From Strongylocentrotus purpuratus (Eukaryota; Echinodermata; Echinoidea; Camarodonta; Strongylocentrotidae), in the NCBI RefSeq assembly GCF_000002235.5, contig NW_022145599.1, positions 25,318,879 to 25,382,878 of the forward strand: a DNA stretch of 64,000 nucleotides, in the 5' to 3' direction. Below, one piece after another: positions 23,101-34,626 of the stretch (the first letter of the stretch is position 1; every line of letters begins with the position of its first letter). The notes beneath the pieces are model-generated. The model made no database searches and had not been told where the DNA came from. It saw only the letters and a program-made list of their open reading frames with translations. A program made the translations under genes and the position numbers.

Positions 23101-24841
23101 AAAACATGGGTCGGTTGGTCGGTCAGAAATCTTTTTGTGTTTTTACTCCCCCTTTGGGCTGATATTTCTCAGTTTTGAATGCTTTAATACAATTTTTTTC
23201 TCTAAAAAACGGTAAAAAAAAGAAGAATTTTTTAAAAAGCCGAACTAGATTTCAAGATTTTTGGGTCAGTCGCAAAGAGCAATACAACATCTTCTTTTTT
23301 TTAGGCCTAACATCCTGTATATGACATGCACTCATAATTTGGGACACAGATTTGAAAGAAATAATTGTTGGATGTACTAACTGAGATCCCCCCCCCCCCT
23401 CCCATCTTGATTAATTTATTTTTATTCAACCCCATCTACACAGCATTTCAGTCTGTAAATCATGTAGAATTGGTGGTGATAAATTTTTACTTTTTCAAGA
23501 CTACCAATAGTCCTTTTCAGGACTACGCACACTCAAGAAAGAAAGATTACAGAGAATCCTTTTCAGGTACTCCCCAATCCTCCCCCCTCTCTCACATGAT
23601 GCATCCGCAAACCTACTGTATGAATTCTTAATTCTCTTTATCATATCTTGAACCTCCATAACAAAGTTAGAAAGTTGACAAAGCTCATGTTTGCATGCTT
23701 CTCCCAATTTCAAGACGATTCAATGTGATATATAACCTAACTTGAACTTGCAGACCAAGATGGTGCAGAGCCCAGTGCCAACTCGGTAGCCTGCATGAAT
23801 CTCCTGAGGCTCTCTCACTACCTGAACAGACCAGACTACCAGGAGAAGGCTTCCAAGCTCTTCTCTGTCTTTGGGGAGAGACTGCAGAAGATACCCATAG
23901 CATTGCCAGAGATGGCCTCAGCACTGCTCTTTCAAGAGAGCACAGCCAAGCAGGTAGCGTGAAAGGATGTCCAAATGTGCCATTTTCTTAATGAAATCAA
24001 ATTTAATGCACAAGTCTATGTTAAGTGCCTCGTTACAAATTATTTGATTTGCCAGTTACGAAAAAATGTATTTCAATAGTCAGAATGCAAATTGCATACA
24101 TTAAATGTTGCCAGGTAGGGCAAGCCATAATATTTTTCAAATAACACATAATTACCTCCCCCCCCCAAAAAAAAATGGAGCAACAATAACAATATAGAAA
24201 AATACATGCTCGAGCCAATCAGCGAAGACTTTCAGTCAATTATGCACAGTGTCACCTGTGAGTTTATAGGGAGTGTAGCCTGACGAGACTACGTGTCTTT
24301 CCCGTTGCCTGACTCGGGCCCAATCGGGTATAATACGACTACGGACAACGCGACGGCAGCAATCACGTGCGTCAACATACGCGAAACCGAAGCGTGAGGA
24401 GACTTCAGTCTGTATCACAAACGCTGACCATGTAGAGATTAAGTCGCTGACTACCGTTAATTAAGTCCATTCGTTTGCGTGCAGTTGTCCAAAAGAAGAT
24501 GAAGATGGCGTTAACCATTATTTGCAAAGCTATACTACCTTCAACCTCAGTATTAACTGACCCTTGTGCTCTTTCCACGATCACAGATCATCATCTGTGG
24601 TGACCCGCAAGCAGAGGACACCAGGCAACTCCTGCAGTGTGTCCATACTCACTACCTACCCAACAAAGTCCTCATCCTCACCGACGAAGGCCAGACATCC
24701 AGCTTTCTATCGTCACGCCTAGACATCCTCAAGACACTCCAGAGGATAGATGGGAAGGCTACGGCGTACGTGTGCGAGAACTACCAGTGCCAGCTGCCTG
24801 TGAACAGTGTGGATGACCTCGCAGACTTGCTGAAGAAATGA
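11231..24841 (+). CDS. SPATA20: SPATA20: thioredoxin-like spermatogenesis-associated protein 20
   Basis: Fourteen coding exons: 11231-11346, 11645-11709, 12552-12706, 13728-13871, 15178-15376, 16176-16309, 17012-17116, 18067-18141, 18769-18978, 21075-21267, 22026-22194, 22809-23017, 23754-23953, 24587-24841. All have GT-AG introns and the phases close exactly, giving 742 aa (human about 786). The N-terminal DUF255 thioredoxin-like domain (about residues 20-190) contains [16 protein letters not shown], the active-site-like [13 protein letters not shown] (CHWC at 66-69), [10 protein letters not shown] and GGGWPM. The remainder is the alpha/alpha-barrel, glycosidase-like region ([45 protein letters not shown] near the C-terminus). 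Mammalian SPATA20 is linked to sperm, but the family is widespread and its substrate is unclear. The start is the first ATG after an acceptor-like TTTGTCAG, so an upstream 5' UTR exon is likely. Several introns contain decayed copies of neighbouring exons. Confidence 0.95.
12134..12196 (+). pseudogene. Decayed duplicate of SPATA20 exon 3 (copy 1)
   Basis: An acceptor-like TTTCAG is followed by about 60 bp closely matching the start of true exon 3 (12552). It would encode [19 protein letters not shown] and then a TGA stop. The catalytic CHWC has become CHLC, and the rest of the exon and its donor are gone. It lies 418 bp upstream of the real exon, so it looks like a tandem exon duplication that has decayed. 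Confidence 0.85.
12310..12352 (+). pseudogene. Decayed duplicate of SPATA20 exon 3 (copy 2)
   Basis: After an acceptor-like TTTATAG, about 42 bp (TGGGTTATGCAACAAGTCAC onward, ending GATGGAAAGAGAA) still aligns with the opening of exon 3. It is more degraded than the copy at 12134 and then runs into a GA-rich microsatellite. Together with the true exon it makes three successive exon-3 starts in about 420 bp. Confidence 0.7.
14046..14816 (+). mobile_element. TTAA-bounded foldback element (piggyBac-like, non-autonomous)
   Basis: TTAACCCTATTTAGCCCGG at 14046-14064 is the exact reverse complement of the 19 bp at 14798-14816. Both ends finish in TTAA, the piggyBac target-site duplication, and CCCTA-type tips also fit that superfamily. 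Long G and C runs lie just inside the ends. No transposase frame. It lies in SPATA20 intron 4. Confidence 0.85.
15521..15725 (+). mobile_element. tRNA-derived SINE with (GTT)n tail
   Basis: The head GGTGCCGTGGTCTAATAGAT carries an A-box match (TGGTCTAATAG), and about 40 bp on TTTGAGTCCAG resembles a B box. The body AACCCATGTGAGATAAATGG and GAGCGCAATAATGAG is followed by a GTT-rich tail. It lies in SPATA20 intron 5. Confidence 0.75.
16330..16530 (-). mobile_element. SINE, reverse orientation, decayed
   Basis: AATACTGATAATATTCAGTT, TAGCGCATATAAT, CTATGTGCTTCC and GGTACCCATTTACCTCACCA are the reverse of the SINE tail and body motifs seen at 6110 and 15521. It lies just after SPATA20 exon 6. Confidence 0.6.
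16644..16712 (+). pseudogene. Decayed duplicate of SPATA20 exon 6 (3' part plus donor)
   Basis: About 65 bp matches the last half of exon 6 (16245-16309) including the following donor GTAAA. The family reading [11 protein letters not shown] is followed by an extra G in a G-run that breaks the frame and leads to TAG. It lies about 340 bp downstream of the real exon, inside intron 6. Confidence 0.85.
17331..17565 (-). mobile_element. LINE reverse-transcriptase C-terminal fragment
   Basis: The minus strand reads [19 protein letters not shown], then [17 protein letters not shown] and [12 protein letters not shown]. This is the familiar C-terminal tail of RTE/CR1-like LINE polyproteins (G-x-V-x-GRR-RGRP-x-x-W...WTG...DR-x-x-W-x-x-L). 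It is 5' truncated and lies in SPATA20 intron 7. Confidence 0.75.
17601..17832 (+). pseudogene. Decayed duplicate(s) of SPATA20 exon 7
   Basis: The stretch 17786-17832 aligns with the end of exon 7: AAGATGTTGTATGACCAG, then GATGCATACCAG and a GTAAA donor, with an in-frame TAG after the DQ-like codons. Just upstream, 17610-17700 and 17720-17785 look like two further related degraded blocks (both contain ATGGACCAAAATTA-like or CGGACCAAAATTA strings). The real exon 7 ends at 17116. I am confident of the 3' block and less so of the upstream blocks. Confidence 0.65.
19002..19198 (+). repeat. Dispersed repeat M2, copy 2
   Basis: Second copy of the family at 851-1040, bounded by TTTTAAAGC and GCTTTAAA as short inverted ends. 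It starts 23 bp after the donor of SPATA20 exon 9. Confidence 0.85.
19196..19500 (+). repeat. Tandem duplication, about 150 bp x 2
   Basis: AAGTGAAATTTAGTAGGGAT..GTGTGACATAAATTCACT..GACTGCCAAAATCTTTT..CAAAATTGATGATTGATT is repeated with about 10 percent change in 19196-19355 and 19356-19500. Confidence 0.8.
19897..20042 (+). repeat. Long near-perfect hairpin, about 145 bp
   Basis: AATATTGACTGGC, GGGGATATCAGAAATATTGACC and CATATTGCCC on the left are mirrored by GGGCAATATG, GGTCAATATTTCTGATAT and GCCAGTCAATATT on the right, with a loop of about 15-20 bp centred near 19968 (in the TCGTCTTTCGACTC area). A foldback MITE or hairpin-forming element in SPATA20 intron 9. Confidence 0.85.
20612..20999 (+). 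mobile_element. Foldback element M3, full copy
   Basis: Inverted ends TTTAAAGAGAAGGTTGAGTT and AACTCAACTTCATCTTTAA. The interior contains TGATGATTCCAGAACCTTG and CACAATGCAATCGCGTGACC, also seen in the copy at 58615-58988. It lies just upstream of the duplicated splice acceptor of SPATA20 exon 10. Confidence 0.85.
21000..21080 (+). repeat. Tandemly duplicated 3' splice site before SPATA20 exon 10
   Basis: A unit of about 40 bp containing GTAATTTAATC, TGTTTACACTAG and GACCCCCA occurs twice in a row (about 21003-21041 and 21044-21081). Both copies end in the same acceptor plus the first bases of the exon. Only the downstream acceptor (21074) continues into the coding exon [10 protein letters not shown]. 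Use of the upstream one would add about 40 bp and shift the frame. Confidence 0.9.
21314..21764 (+). mobile_element. TA-bounded inverted-repeat element (Tc1/mariner-pogo-like, non-autonomous)
   Basis: The ends CTGTAAATCTCTGTGTATAT and, on the other strand, CCGTAAATCTCTGTATATAA continue into GACGCACC on both sides, about 28 bp with few mismatches, flanked by TA. The size is 451 bp with no intact transposase. It begins 46 bp after the donor of SPATA20 exon 10. Confidence 0.82.
22284..22330 (+). repeat. (TTC)n microsatellite
   Basis: About 15 uninterrupted TTC units in SPATA20 intron 11. Confidence 0.95.
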
Positions 24842-27800
24842 ACAGCTTGCATTTAAGTGATGTCCCACTTTCATTCGACCCTAGAAATTTCTCTTCTTCA
24901 GGGGCTCAATTCAAATTTTGGACAAGAATTTTGTCCCTAGAAGGAAATTTTAAGGGCTATTTGAGGGGCTATGGGACTTGTGGAAGAAGGACTTTAGGGG
25001 GCTATTCAACTTGCTGAAAGTTTGCGATAAGTAACTTCTTATTTCAACTCTTCTTAGTTCTTGCCTGGAATGGCTCTGTGATGAATTGCAACAACAAAAA
25101 AAATCCCTGAATGAGGAATAGTTGGGCTCTCTCAGAAGCTATGAATGATGCACAATGCTTTTGTTCTATGCAGTACCTGGTGTAATACTACATTATGCAT
25201 CCATCTCAAATTCGCCTTAAACAGGATGCCAGTTTTATTGCTTTCAACTGATTTCAAGCCCTGACACCACTCTTGTTTCAAGCATTTTCAGAGTTTTTCA
25301 GGTTTACAGTGCACAAAACATACATCTGTATGGCTGCGAAATATATTAGCCCCTTTGCAGGCGAAATGATTGAAATTAACTGGTGTTCATAGTTGCCACA
25401 AATAATGTGAACATAGATTCTGATATAGGAAAAAAAAAACATCAATCAAAGTCATAATGACTTTGAAGGTTGACATTTAATTCATGACCATCCTCAGGAA
25501 CTGAAGTTAAATGTATACATGCACTGCTTATATATATATGTAGTTAGGAGGCTTGACAACATAAAGTAAATTAATCAATTAAGAATCGAATTATCGAAGA
25601 TGTCCGTGATGTAATGAGTTAAATTGGTTTAAAAGGTTGACTCAAATCTTTAATATTCAGGTAAAAAGATTTCTCATGTATTTTTTTTTATAGCTATTAT
25701 ACTGTTGCTAAATTTTTATGAAATTACAATAATGTGCACAAACAGTTTCACAATGAAGATATGGAAGTCTACACCTCATCTTTATTTGCCTTGATGGGTA
25801 GAAATAATCTTGAAATTCAGTTCATTCTTTATTTATTCTTCGTGCAAACATTAAAATATATACAAAGCATTTCAAGATATAATACTATGTACATCAAATT
25901 AATTCATATAAATAAAGCAGATTAAACAGGGCAATCATTAAAAGCCTTCCGAGGCTTGACAGGTTGATGGTCCCAATAATTGGCTATTTATAACATTGAT
26001 ATTTTGGCAGAATGCGCTGCAATCATACTGGTTTACCTATCACCAAGTCCACAGTAACAACAGTAAATTTGTGTGAGGTCAGCTAGGCTTGCTTTAAGTG
26101 CATATCAGTGCTCTGTCCTTAGAGACCTGGATGTGATTTGTGAGCTGTGCATAGAGAAGATTGAGTTTGGAACAAATCTCTTCGCGTCTGATGTTGTAGT
26201 TAGGTATGCAGAATCTCATTCAGTGTGAAAGTGAAAATTGCTTGGAATTGCATTAGGTATATGAGGTTTATGTTGTGTGCTTTATTGACAATTTTCATCT
26301 TCCGTTATTGTATTTAGCATTAAAGGTAATGCAAATTTTTTGGGAAAATTGAATGGATAGTAATCTTTAAAATTTTGATATAATTATTTGGATGCCCCTG
26401 TGGATGTATTATAAGCACTAGAAAATTTAGCCCTTAAAACACTTCTGCTTTTGAGAAATCAAATGATCAAAATTTACTGGTACTCCCAGTAAGTTTCAAA
26501 TATTTCAAATAGCGGCTAAGGCCATTCCGTGGTAGCTACGACCGTGAAAATCTCAGAATATGCAGTTCTGATATACGATTTCCAAACGGGAATAGCAAAT
26601 TGGTCGATTGTAGTCAAGAAACAATTAAAGCTGAAGTAATATCAGTCTTGAGAGGGAGCTATACAACATTTAGTTTATTATTTGCAATTTCATCACTTAA
26701 GACTCCATTTCAACCGCAACAACGATCACTGAATATTGTTCATATGAACCAAATTCATGACCCCATACCAAAATGTTGTATTACCTTTAAACTTATACTT
26801 CCCTTCTCTTTAGATAAATGATGCAATATAATTTTGAAAATATGTTAAATTAATGAGATGATAACGTGTTATAAATGTACTTTTTTCATGATATTCATGA
26901 TGTGGATATGTGCTCTTCAGAGAAGGGATAATTTTGCTAGTGATATTCGTTCGTCTCGCAATGTATGGTCAACAAGGGATCTAAAAGATCACCACGTTTC
27001 GTGCGCCACTGCAACACTTTGTCAGGTGATATTATTTTTGATACTGCATGTACACCTGCAATGAGTAATATGAAGGGATAATTTGTTTATGTGTACAGGG
27101 TCAAGGTGTAAATTCAGTATGCACGGCAGTGTTTTTCCACATAAAAACTTTTCTTTCGTCATTTACATTTCATATTTCGATATGTATGAGGCTTAATTAT
27201 GTGCTAAAAATATTGAAGAGATCTTATTTGTTTTGTATGTAAAATTCATGATATTCGTGATATAATTGTACATTCTACATAGCAGGAGTAATGTTTATAG
27301 TGTAGGGGTTGAGCTGTATGTATGCCAATGTTTTTCAAATTTTATTTTCATTCCCTAGCACAAAAATTATACCACAATACCAGTACATCTTTTCCCAATA
27401 GCCTATTTCAAAGGTCCCCTAATTAGCAATGTTAAATGTAAAACTTACACAAGTATAGATAGCATTTGTGATGCAAGCCTTCTAAGGATCTTCTAAATAT
27501 GCAGTGGGGCATATCTTAGGTATTTGTGTGCATTATCAGATCAGGGGCGGTGATTCCGGGGGTGGGGGTTTAAAAAACTGAACACAAAAAAATGTATAGC
27601 AAATACTGACTAAAGACTGCAACACACATTTAGGCTCTGGAGGGCCCAAGAGTGCAGCATTTATAGACTAATGAAAATCTCTCTCGGTTGCTACGCTCCC
27701 TCACATAATATTCTCCAAAATGTACAAGTGAATATTGTAGAAAATCTTGCATTTCATCATGGATTAATAAAGCAACAAGGTTTTCAATGAATTTTTGTTA

Positions 27801-28750
27801 TCAATCAAACAAATAGTGAAATCTAATTTCCAAAAGTTTGTATTGTATTTATAGTTATTGTTATGACATTTTGAGCAGAGTTTGTAGTTCATAACATTTT
27901 TGAAATATTGTCTGAGTACATTAAAAACGTGAAATCATATTCTTAATAGCGATATTGTCACAATGTTATAAAAGTACTACCAATTATTATTCAAATGATG
28001 GGGCATTGGTAAAACCAGACCCATCTTATGTTAATTGTCACCGTTTAAATGTCATACCTGGGCTTCTTTTTAATATCTGTTTTATATTTTTTGCTGTTTT
28101 TGTTATATTTCAACAACAGCATTTATTTGTGACACAGAATATGTACCGTTACACGTTTTCTTACACTTTAAACTTAATCGATAGAAAAAAGTTATTTGTT
28201 TATTTTGACTGTATGTGAGAAAATTTACCTGTGTCTAGTGAGTGGATTTCATGCTTTTTATATTTGAAATATGTTCGTTGTCGCCATGTGAATTTTGTGA
28301 TTTAATCATGATCATGTACAAGTGTACAGAAATTTAAATGATTAAACATGAATCTTTCAATGCAAGCTTCTTCTCTTTCGTTTCTTTTTTTAAGTATGGC
28401 ATATACAATCCAATGCTGCGATGATTGTTTCAAGTTAAGTTAATCCCAGAGTAGATGAGAAATAAACGTTACAGTGAGAGAGAAGAGAGACAGTTTAGAA
28501 GTAATTTTATAAAAAGGATCAAGACAAACGATTTGTATTTTTAACACCAATACCGTCTTTTTGATGTGTGTGTGTTTGTGAGTATGTTTGTTGTGGGGTA
28601 TTTTTGGTGCAGGTGTACAATAAGAGTGCCAAATCTTACGGACATACACGCTATAAAAGAACCCAATATCATCATAATTATTATCATAATTTGTAACCCA
28701 CATTGGTTAAGATGGATATTTGGGACATTTTGCCTTCATTTCGAGTTATA
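24842..28750. other. SPATA20 3' flank, no further gene seen
   Basis: The first part is presumably SPATA20 3' UTR; candidate AATAAA signals include about 25912. A CAGGGGCGGTGATTCCGGGG string at 27543 looks like a lone hAT-type terminus. The rest is AT-rich without supported coding. Confidence 0.5.
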
Positions 28751-29297
28751 CAGGGTGGCTCAATAGAAACGGTCTAGAATACTTCCAATAATGTGGGTTC
28801 GAGTGGTTTTTGTTTTAGGGAGTATTTTGTGACGTGATGTAGGATTTTAAAATTTTGTCCAGCAAGAATTGAGCTGCGTTTAAAAAAATTCACATAATTT
28901 CATGCCTGTGTTTAGGAAGTCAATAATAATAATGGTGGCTTCTTATATAGCGCACATGTCCGTCACGTTTTGACGCTCCTGGCGCTGCTGCCCCGATTAT
29001 TGCCTATAATAGCACCTTAAAAGAAATATGTGTGGAGTTTTATGTCTGTGTTTCATCTAACGTTTATTACAGCTTGTCCAAACCTCAAACATAATACTAT
29101 TTCTGAAAGTACACAGTATGGTACATTATCTGCCATCATTGCTCGTGGATGATCTCCAACACTATTTCACAAAAAGGCGTCTAAAAAAGAAATATTCAAT
29201 TAATTTTGGAAAACTTGGTATCAATTTTTGTCTGGTACCGAGGAAATTTGCCTCGAATTATTTGAAATATTTTAGTCTGTTTTTTTGGGCAACCCTG
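28751..29297 (+). mobile_element. TA-flanked inverted-repeat element with internal SINE-like tail
   Basis: CAGGGTGGCTC at the left and GGGCAACCCTG at the right form short inverted ends, with TA on both outer sides, consistent with a Tc1/mariner-type target. A reversed SINE-like tail (AATAATAATAATGGTGGC, TATAGCGCACATG) is at about 28925-29020. No coding frame. Confidence 0.6.
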
Positions 29298-30390
29298 TAT
29301 TCATGATGGTTCCTGTAATTATACCTAGATTTCATTCATCCAGGCCCAGGGTCATTTGACGATGCAAGAAATACTTCTTTTTTCAGTATAGAAATAAACA
29401 CTCGTGTACACAATTGTCATATATTGCAACAAGGTTTTATCCAAAAATGACACATGCCCTTGATTTCCTGCATTATGTATTTCATTTTCATTCTTTAATC
29501 ATTCATAGATCATTACGTTCTAAAAGTATATAACATCTAAGTGTCCTTTTAAGAATTGTTTTCCGTGAAGAAAAAAATGGCAATGATGTGTCAATGTCCA
29601 AATTCAAGTGAGGTTCTTTTAAGAGACAAGAATTGAGGATGTTTTTTTAAGCTAGACGTGTAGACAAATTTAAATACATTTCGTCCTCAAAATTGCTAAC
29701 TATTACAAAGTAACACTGTTATTGCGGTTACGTTTGTCGGTATTCTAGACTCTTAATCTCAATTATTCGTTGCTTTCCTATAGCTGGTTTCATTGATCAA
29801 CCGCTCATAACCTTCCATCAAAAACGATTACATTTCTTCATTACAGTCCCCATGAGCTTGGTCATCTTATCGCTCAGTTGAATGTTTAAGCCGAAAGAAT
29901 TCTCTTCATAAATTTCGCCTGTTTTTTCGCCCTTGTTCCCAAGCTATAATATATCTCATTAAAAATGTCTTCAAGCTTTTCAAAATCCCTTTGTTATTCG
30001 GAGGTTCTATAAGGTTTTCTCACTATCCTTCGATCATTGGTATCATTCACACGACAACTAATTTCCCTATATCTCTGGTTTTCTTGTTTTTGTATGTATA
30101 GGCCTATGATAATACTGCCTACGACTAGAATCCGGGTTACACATAATCTACAAAAAAGAATTGGCAGTGGTTTCTAAAAATTACCTCAAATCTGCAGTAC
30201 TGCAATGTATTGTCAAGTTATGAAGCATGCCTCTTCGTAATAATTGTTCATGTGATGGTCAAGCAAGAAACAAATAATCCCGAATACACATTCTAAGTCG
30301 CTGTTTCTGCATCAAATTAATGACGAAATGCATATTTCTTGATTGTGTCAACTCGATTTGCAAGCGCCTCGTCGTTTTCTGATTTGAAAA

Positions 30391-33300
30391 TTAGTGACCA
30401 CGTCTATTAAATCGGCTTCTCCTACTTGCACTATTATAATCTCCCTCGAAAAATTCTCTTTCGACCGGCACCGTGTCGACGATCTCCTCCAACCCCATCT
30501 CGTGGTATTCGTCATCCGTATCGCTCGGTGTGTCGTCACCTTCGGCGAAGTAATCACCCATCGCGGGCTGTGACTCTTCAAACAATATAGGCAGTAGACC
30601 TGTTCTTGATATACCATCGGTCCGTCTTGCTGAAAGGTCTCCGATCTGGTCCTGGACTGCACGGATGGCTACCGAGTAGTAAAGCAGCGCTGCGACCTGC
30701 CTGCCTCGGCGTTCCATACTTGAAGCTGAGGTTGGATCTAGATCATTCTGTAAATCAATTTGGTATTGAGCTTCTAATTCGAGTGCATGACGGATGTTCT
30801 GATAAGCCTCTCCTCTTCTAACACGATCTTCTTGATAATCACCATCTTCTACTAGCGACCCACTCCTCACCCCGATATGCTCTGTGTTGTCATCCGAGCT
30901 GTTGCTATCCTCGTCAACCCTCCCCTGTCCAGCATCTCCTTGTGCCGACCCACTTATCAAGATCTGATAGTTCTCTGTGTTGTCCTCAGAATTGTCGCTA
31001 TCCTCATCAACTGTACCCTCTGCGGCATCTACTAAATTGAATCTCCCATCTCCTCGTTGATCATTTTCTGTATCGCATCCGTTGCCATGGTCGCCATTGT
31101 CAGTTTCATCCATTCTGCGATCATCCTCTTCCTCTTCTACTTGCGTTTCAGATTCATCTTTCGTTTCTCCCTCATCATCATGACTAACTCGATCACCGTC
31201 TTCTTTAACTCTGTCCTCTCCTTCTGCTTGATCGAGTACAACACCATCCTTACTTTCCTTGTTTTGTTCCCCAACCTGCTCATCTTGATCTTCTACATCC
31301 TCAGGTGGCAAGTTAGGATTTTCTTCTCCATTATTTGCCTCGAGATCAGTTACAGTTTCTTCCATCGATTCCGGTTTTCTGATCTCCCTCAACATTTCTT
31401 TTCTCATCCGAAGCATGTTCCTCCTTTCTTGGACAAGGCGGAATCTATCTTTCTTTTTCATTTGGATCACTTTTTTGTTATGTTTGGCTTTTCCCTGCTT
31501 ACATTTCATGCTGAAAGTGAGTTTGAGTTGTCTGTTGTCGAGAAGTTCTTGGCGTCTTTGTTGAACTTCTCCGTGGTGGGCCTCAAAAGAGGCATGTTTT
31601 TTCTTTCTGGTTAGTTCAAGTTTCTGCAAAGAGAATTTTGAAAAAATATATTGTCGTGAGTATAATCACGACCATACCAGAAAAAAAGCATATGATAGGC
31701 AATCCCTATGTTCATGGTCTTAATCGCTTAAACCCAACTTTGATGATTTAATAATTATGAATTTGACAATCTTAGTTTTTAATCATAAATTACTAACTTA
31801 TTTCTGTCATCGATGATCGAGAAATCTTGTTCATCTATAATAGTCTCAATGAAGATCGACAATTATTATTATCACAATAAAACGGTTATCATAGTATTTA
31901 CCTCAAGGTTTGTTTTCATCAAGGTATTCTTAAACTCTAGGTTACATCTGATCTCTTGAGCCTGTTTCTTTGGTCGATCCACTCGAACCTGCAGGCAACT
32001 TGGCAGTAACAATTTAGTTTCGTGTTTCTCACGAGAAGGTGTGAATAAGTATGCTAGTCCACCCGGTCTTGTAGCGACTTCTACCCCTCCAAGAACAGTG
32101 TTTGACTCGACTTTTGTTGCATTGCCCGATGAAACCAAGTTGTTCTCATTACTAAATGGTGCGTTGCCATAGATGCCTTCCAGCTGATCATCAAAGGCAT
32201 TTGTGGCTATCGCGTTTGTCATAAAAGGGGTTTCCAACATAAAACCTGTGTCATTGACTGGATGGTTGTCTTCCTCGGGCAAAGATTCTTTGATAAAACT
32301 TGACAAATGTTTGTTTGCCTTAGAAATGCATGTGTGTGTTCCAGTTTTATCATCATTGCAACCACCAGCCAGTTCTGAGATGGCTTTTTGATCTCTCACT
32401 TGTTTAAGAACTCCAATCTTAGGTAGCGGACAAAGAGGGTTGTTCCAAATATTTTTCTGCAAATAATACAAAACATCAAACCCGATAATTTTCGCACTTT
32501 TGCTGAAATGAAATGTCACTAATTTGAAACAATTTAAAAACAAACGAATCGATTTAAATAGTTATTGGCTCCTTAAACCAATATCATTTACCAATTTTGT
32601 TCATCTTTTGAACCACTTAATGGTGACATGCTGTAAGATAAGCATTTCTTTTTTCACAGGTATATCATGATTATTGAATGCGAACCTGCATAAAAACTGG
32701 ACGCAAACATCATGTAACAAAATAATACAAATTTTGCATAAGCCCAATCGAAAAGACTTTCGGATAATTTACCTACAGCAATTCCCATAGTGTTATCTGT
32801 CACCTGTTGAAGAGTGTTAACATGACAATTTCGTAGCGCATGACCCGAACATGATTTTTATAGGGGAAGCAGTAGAGTATTATAATTACTCATTAGTTGA
32901 TTTCTTGAAATTCATTGCGATTATATTGATAATTTACCTTGATCCTTTTCTCTTCTTCTTTAAGTTGCTTTGTCAACGATGAAATTCGCGTCGATATGTT
33001 CTGCTCCTTTCGATCAAGTCCAAGCGGTGGGGCTGGTGACTCAGAATAACAAAGTGGTCTTCTGTTGGCATCAGTGGCTAAGATGGGATTGAACACCTCT
33101 CCTGATTCTCGAAGGTTCGATGGTCGTTGAGAAGGAGGGGAACGCTGAGGAGCAGACTTCATGCGGGAAAAACGCTACAGCAACAGAGAAACAAAAACAA
33201 TAGCAAACAAATTTAAAAATAAGTAGATCAATAATTCAATATACTCTCAGAAATTTACCATAAAAAAATATAATTATGCTGCAATAAAGAAGACAGTTAA

Positions 33301-34580
33301 TCATCAAAATACCAGTAATAACAGTAACACAGTGCCTGTAGGCCATTTTCTCGAAGATACGACAGGAGGCCCATCCCAACAGAGCAATTAGTTTTTGTCG
33401 ACACTCGATGAAACTGTGTCATTTTTATTGTCTTGAAGAAGTAATTGACTATTCGTGGACCAGGGCTTAGGTTAGATCCCTTGGATCAATCAACCTACTC
33501 AAAAATATTTTCGGCAAGCAAAACGCACGTCATCGAATGTATAGAGGATCAAGGAATATTTTGTTATTAATCAATTAGTCATCATTTTGAGGAGGGTTGA
33601 ATTGTTTTCATAAGAACATACACCATTTTATATCAGGCCTACTTGTTCAAATTTTAGGGAATCCTTGACAGCGCTTTTGGGTGTTGTCTTCCGAGGTCTC
33701 CCCCGCTGTTGATATTCCTCCAAAGAAAGTGTGGTAGCACACATTTCGTTTTTCTTGAGGAAGAGACTGTCGATGTCGCCCGATGTCGTTTGGTTTGAGG
33801 CCTCGCTCTCATCGGGATGTCGGCTAAAGCCCGAAGATTCCTCGTCGACGGCGACATTGATGACTTCGGAATGAGGGAAATGAGGTGGTTGAGGAGAAGG
33901 AGGTCGAGGAGAGGTATGAGGTACCTTGTCAAAGATCGTAAAGTTGGTGAAAATGAAAAGATATTTAATGACTGGAAGACAAATTGTTGGTATATACCCC
34001 TTGCTCAGTTTCATGACAAATATATTATTATATAATAATATTGTCTTGTTTTGTGGAGATTTATCAATCAAAGAGAGGTTTATCAGTTACTAAAACATCA
34101 TCAACAATTTATTAGAAGTAAAACTTTTTGAAAATTGAGCAACGTATTTATATTCAATCTTCCCCCATCTCTGGACTGGCTGTTAGGATGTTACTTTGTT
34201 TAAAAATATAGGAAGGTACAGGGTAGCTCTATGGGCATATGTATTCTAGGGCCCTGTTTCATAAAACTTCCTATCAATAACAAGTTACGATAACGTAACT
34301 ACTATAAGCTACTGAAATCGTGGTATTTGATTGGCTGAGAGTAAATTGGTCATAGAAGTTTAGCATTTATTATTGATTACAAATTTTATGAAACAGGGCC
34401 CTGATGGGTATCGTGTCGTGTTTCCATTAATCGTATTGGGTGTGGGAGGGGGGGGGGGGGGGGGGACTCACTGTTTTGAATGAACGAGGGATCGTCTAAT
34501 CATTTTCTCATCTTCTTCTTCCTCACATCCTTTCTGTCTTCTTTCTTCCCTCCTCTCCCGTCTCTCTCTCTCTCTCTCCC

Positions 34581-34626
<46 letters not shown>

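Noticed and set aside
31057..31614. 185-codon hydrophobic plus-strand frame
   Set aside because: Antisense of the acidic/basic exon 6 of the 859-aa gene; apparent membrane helices arise from complementing Glu/Asp/Lys codons.
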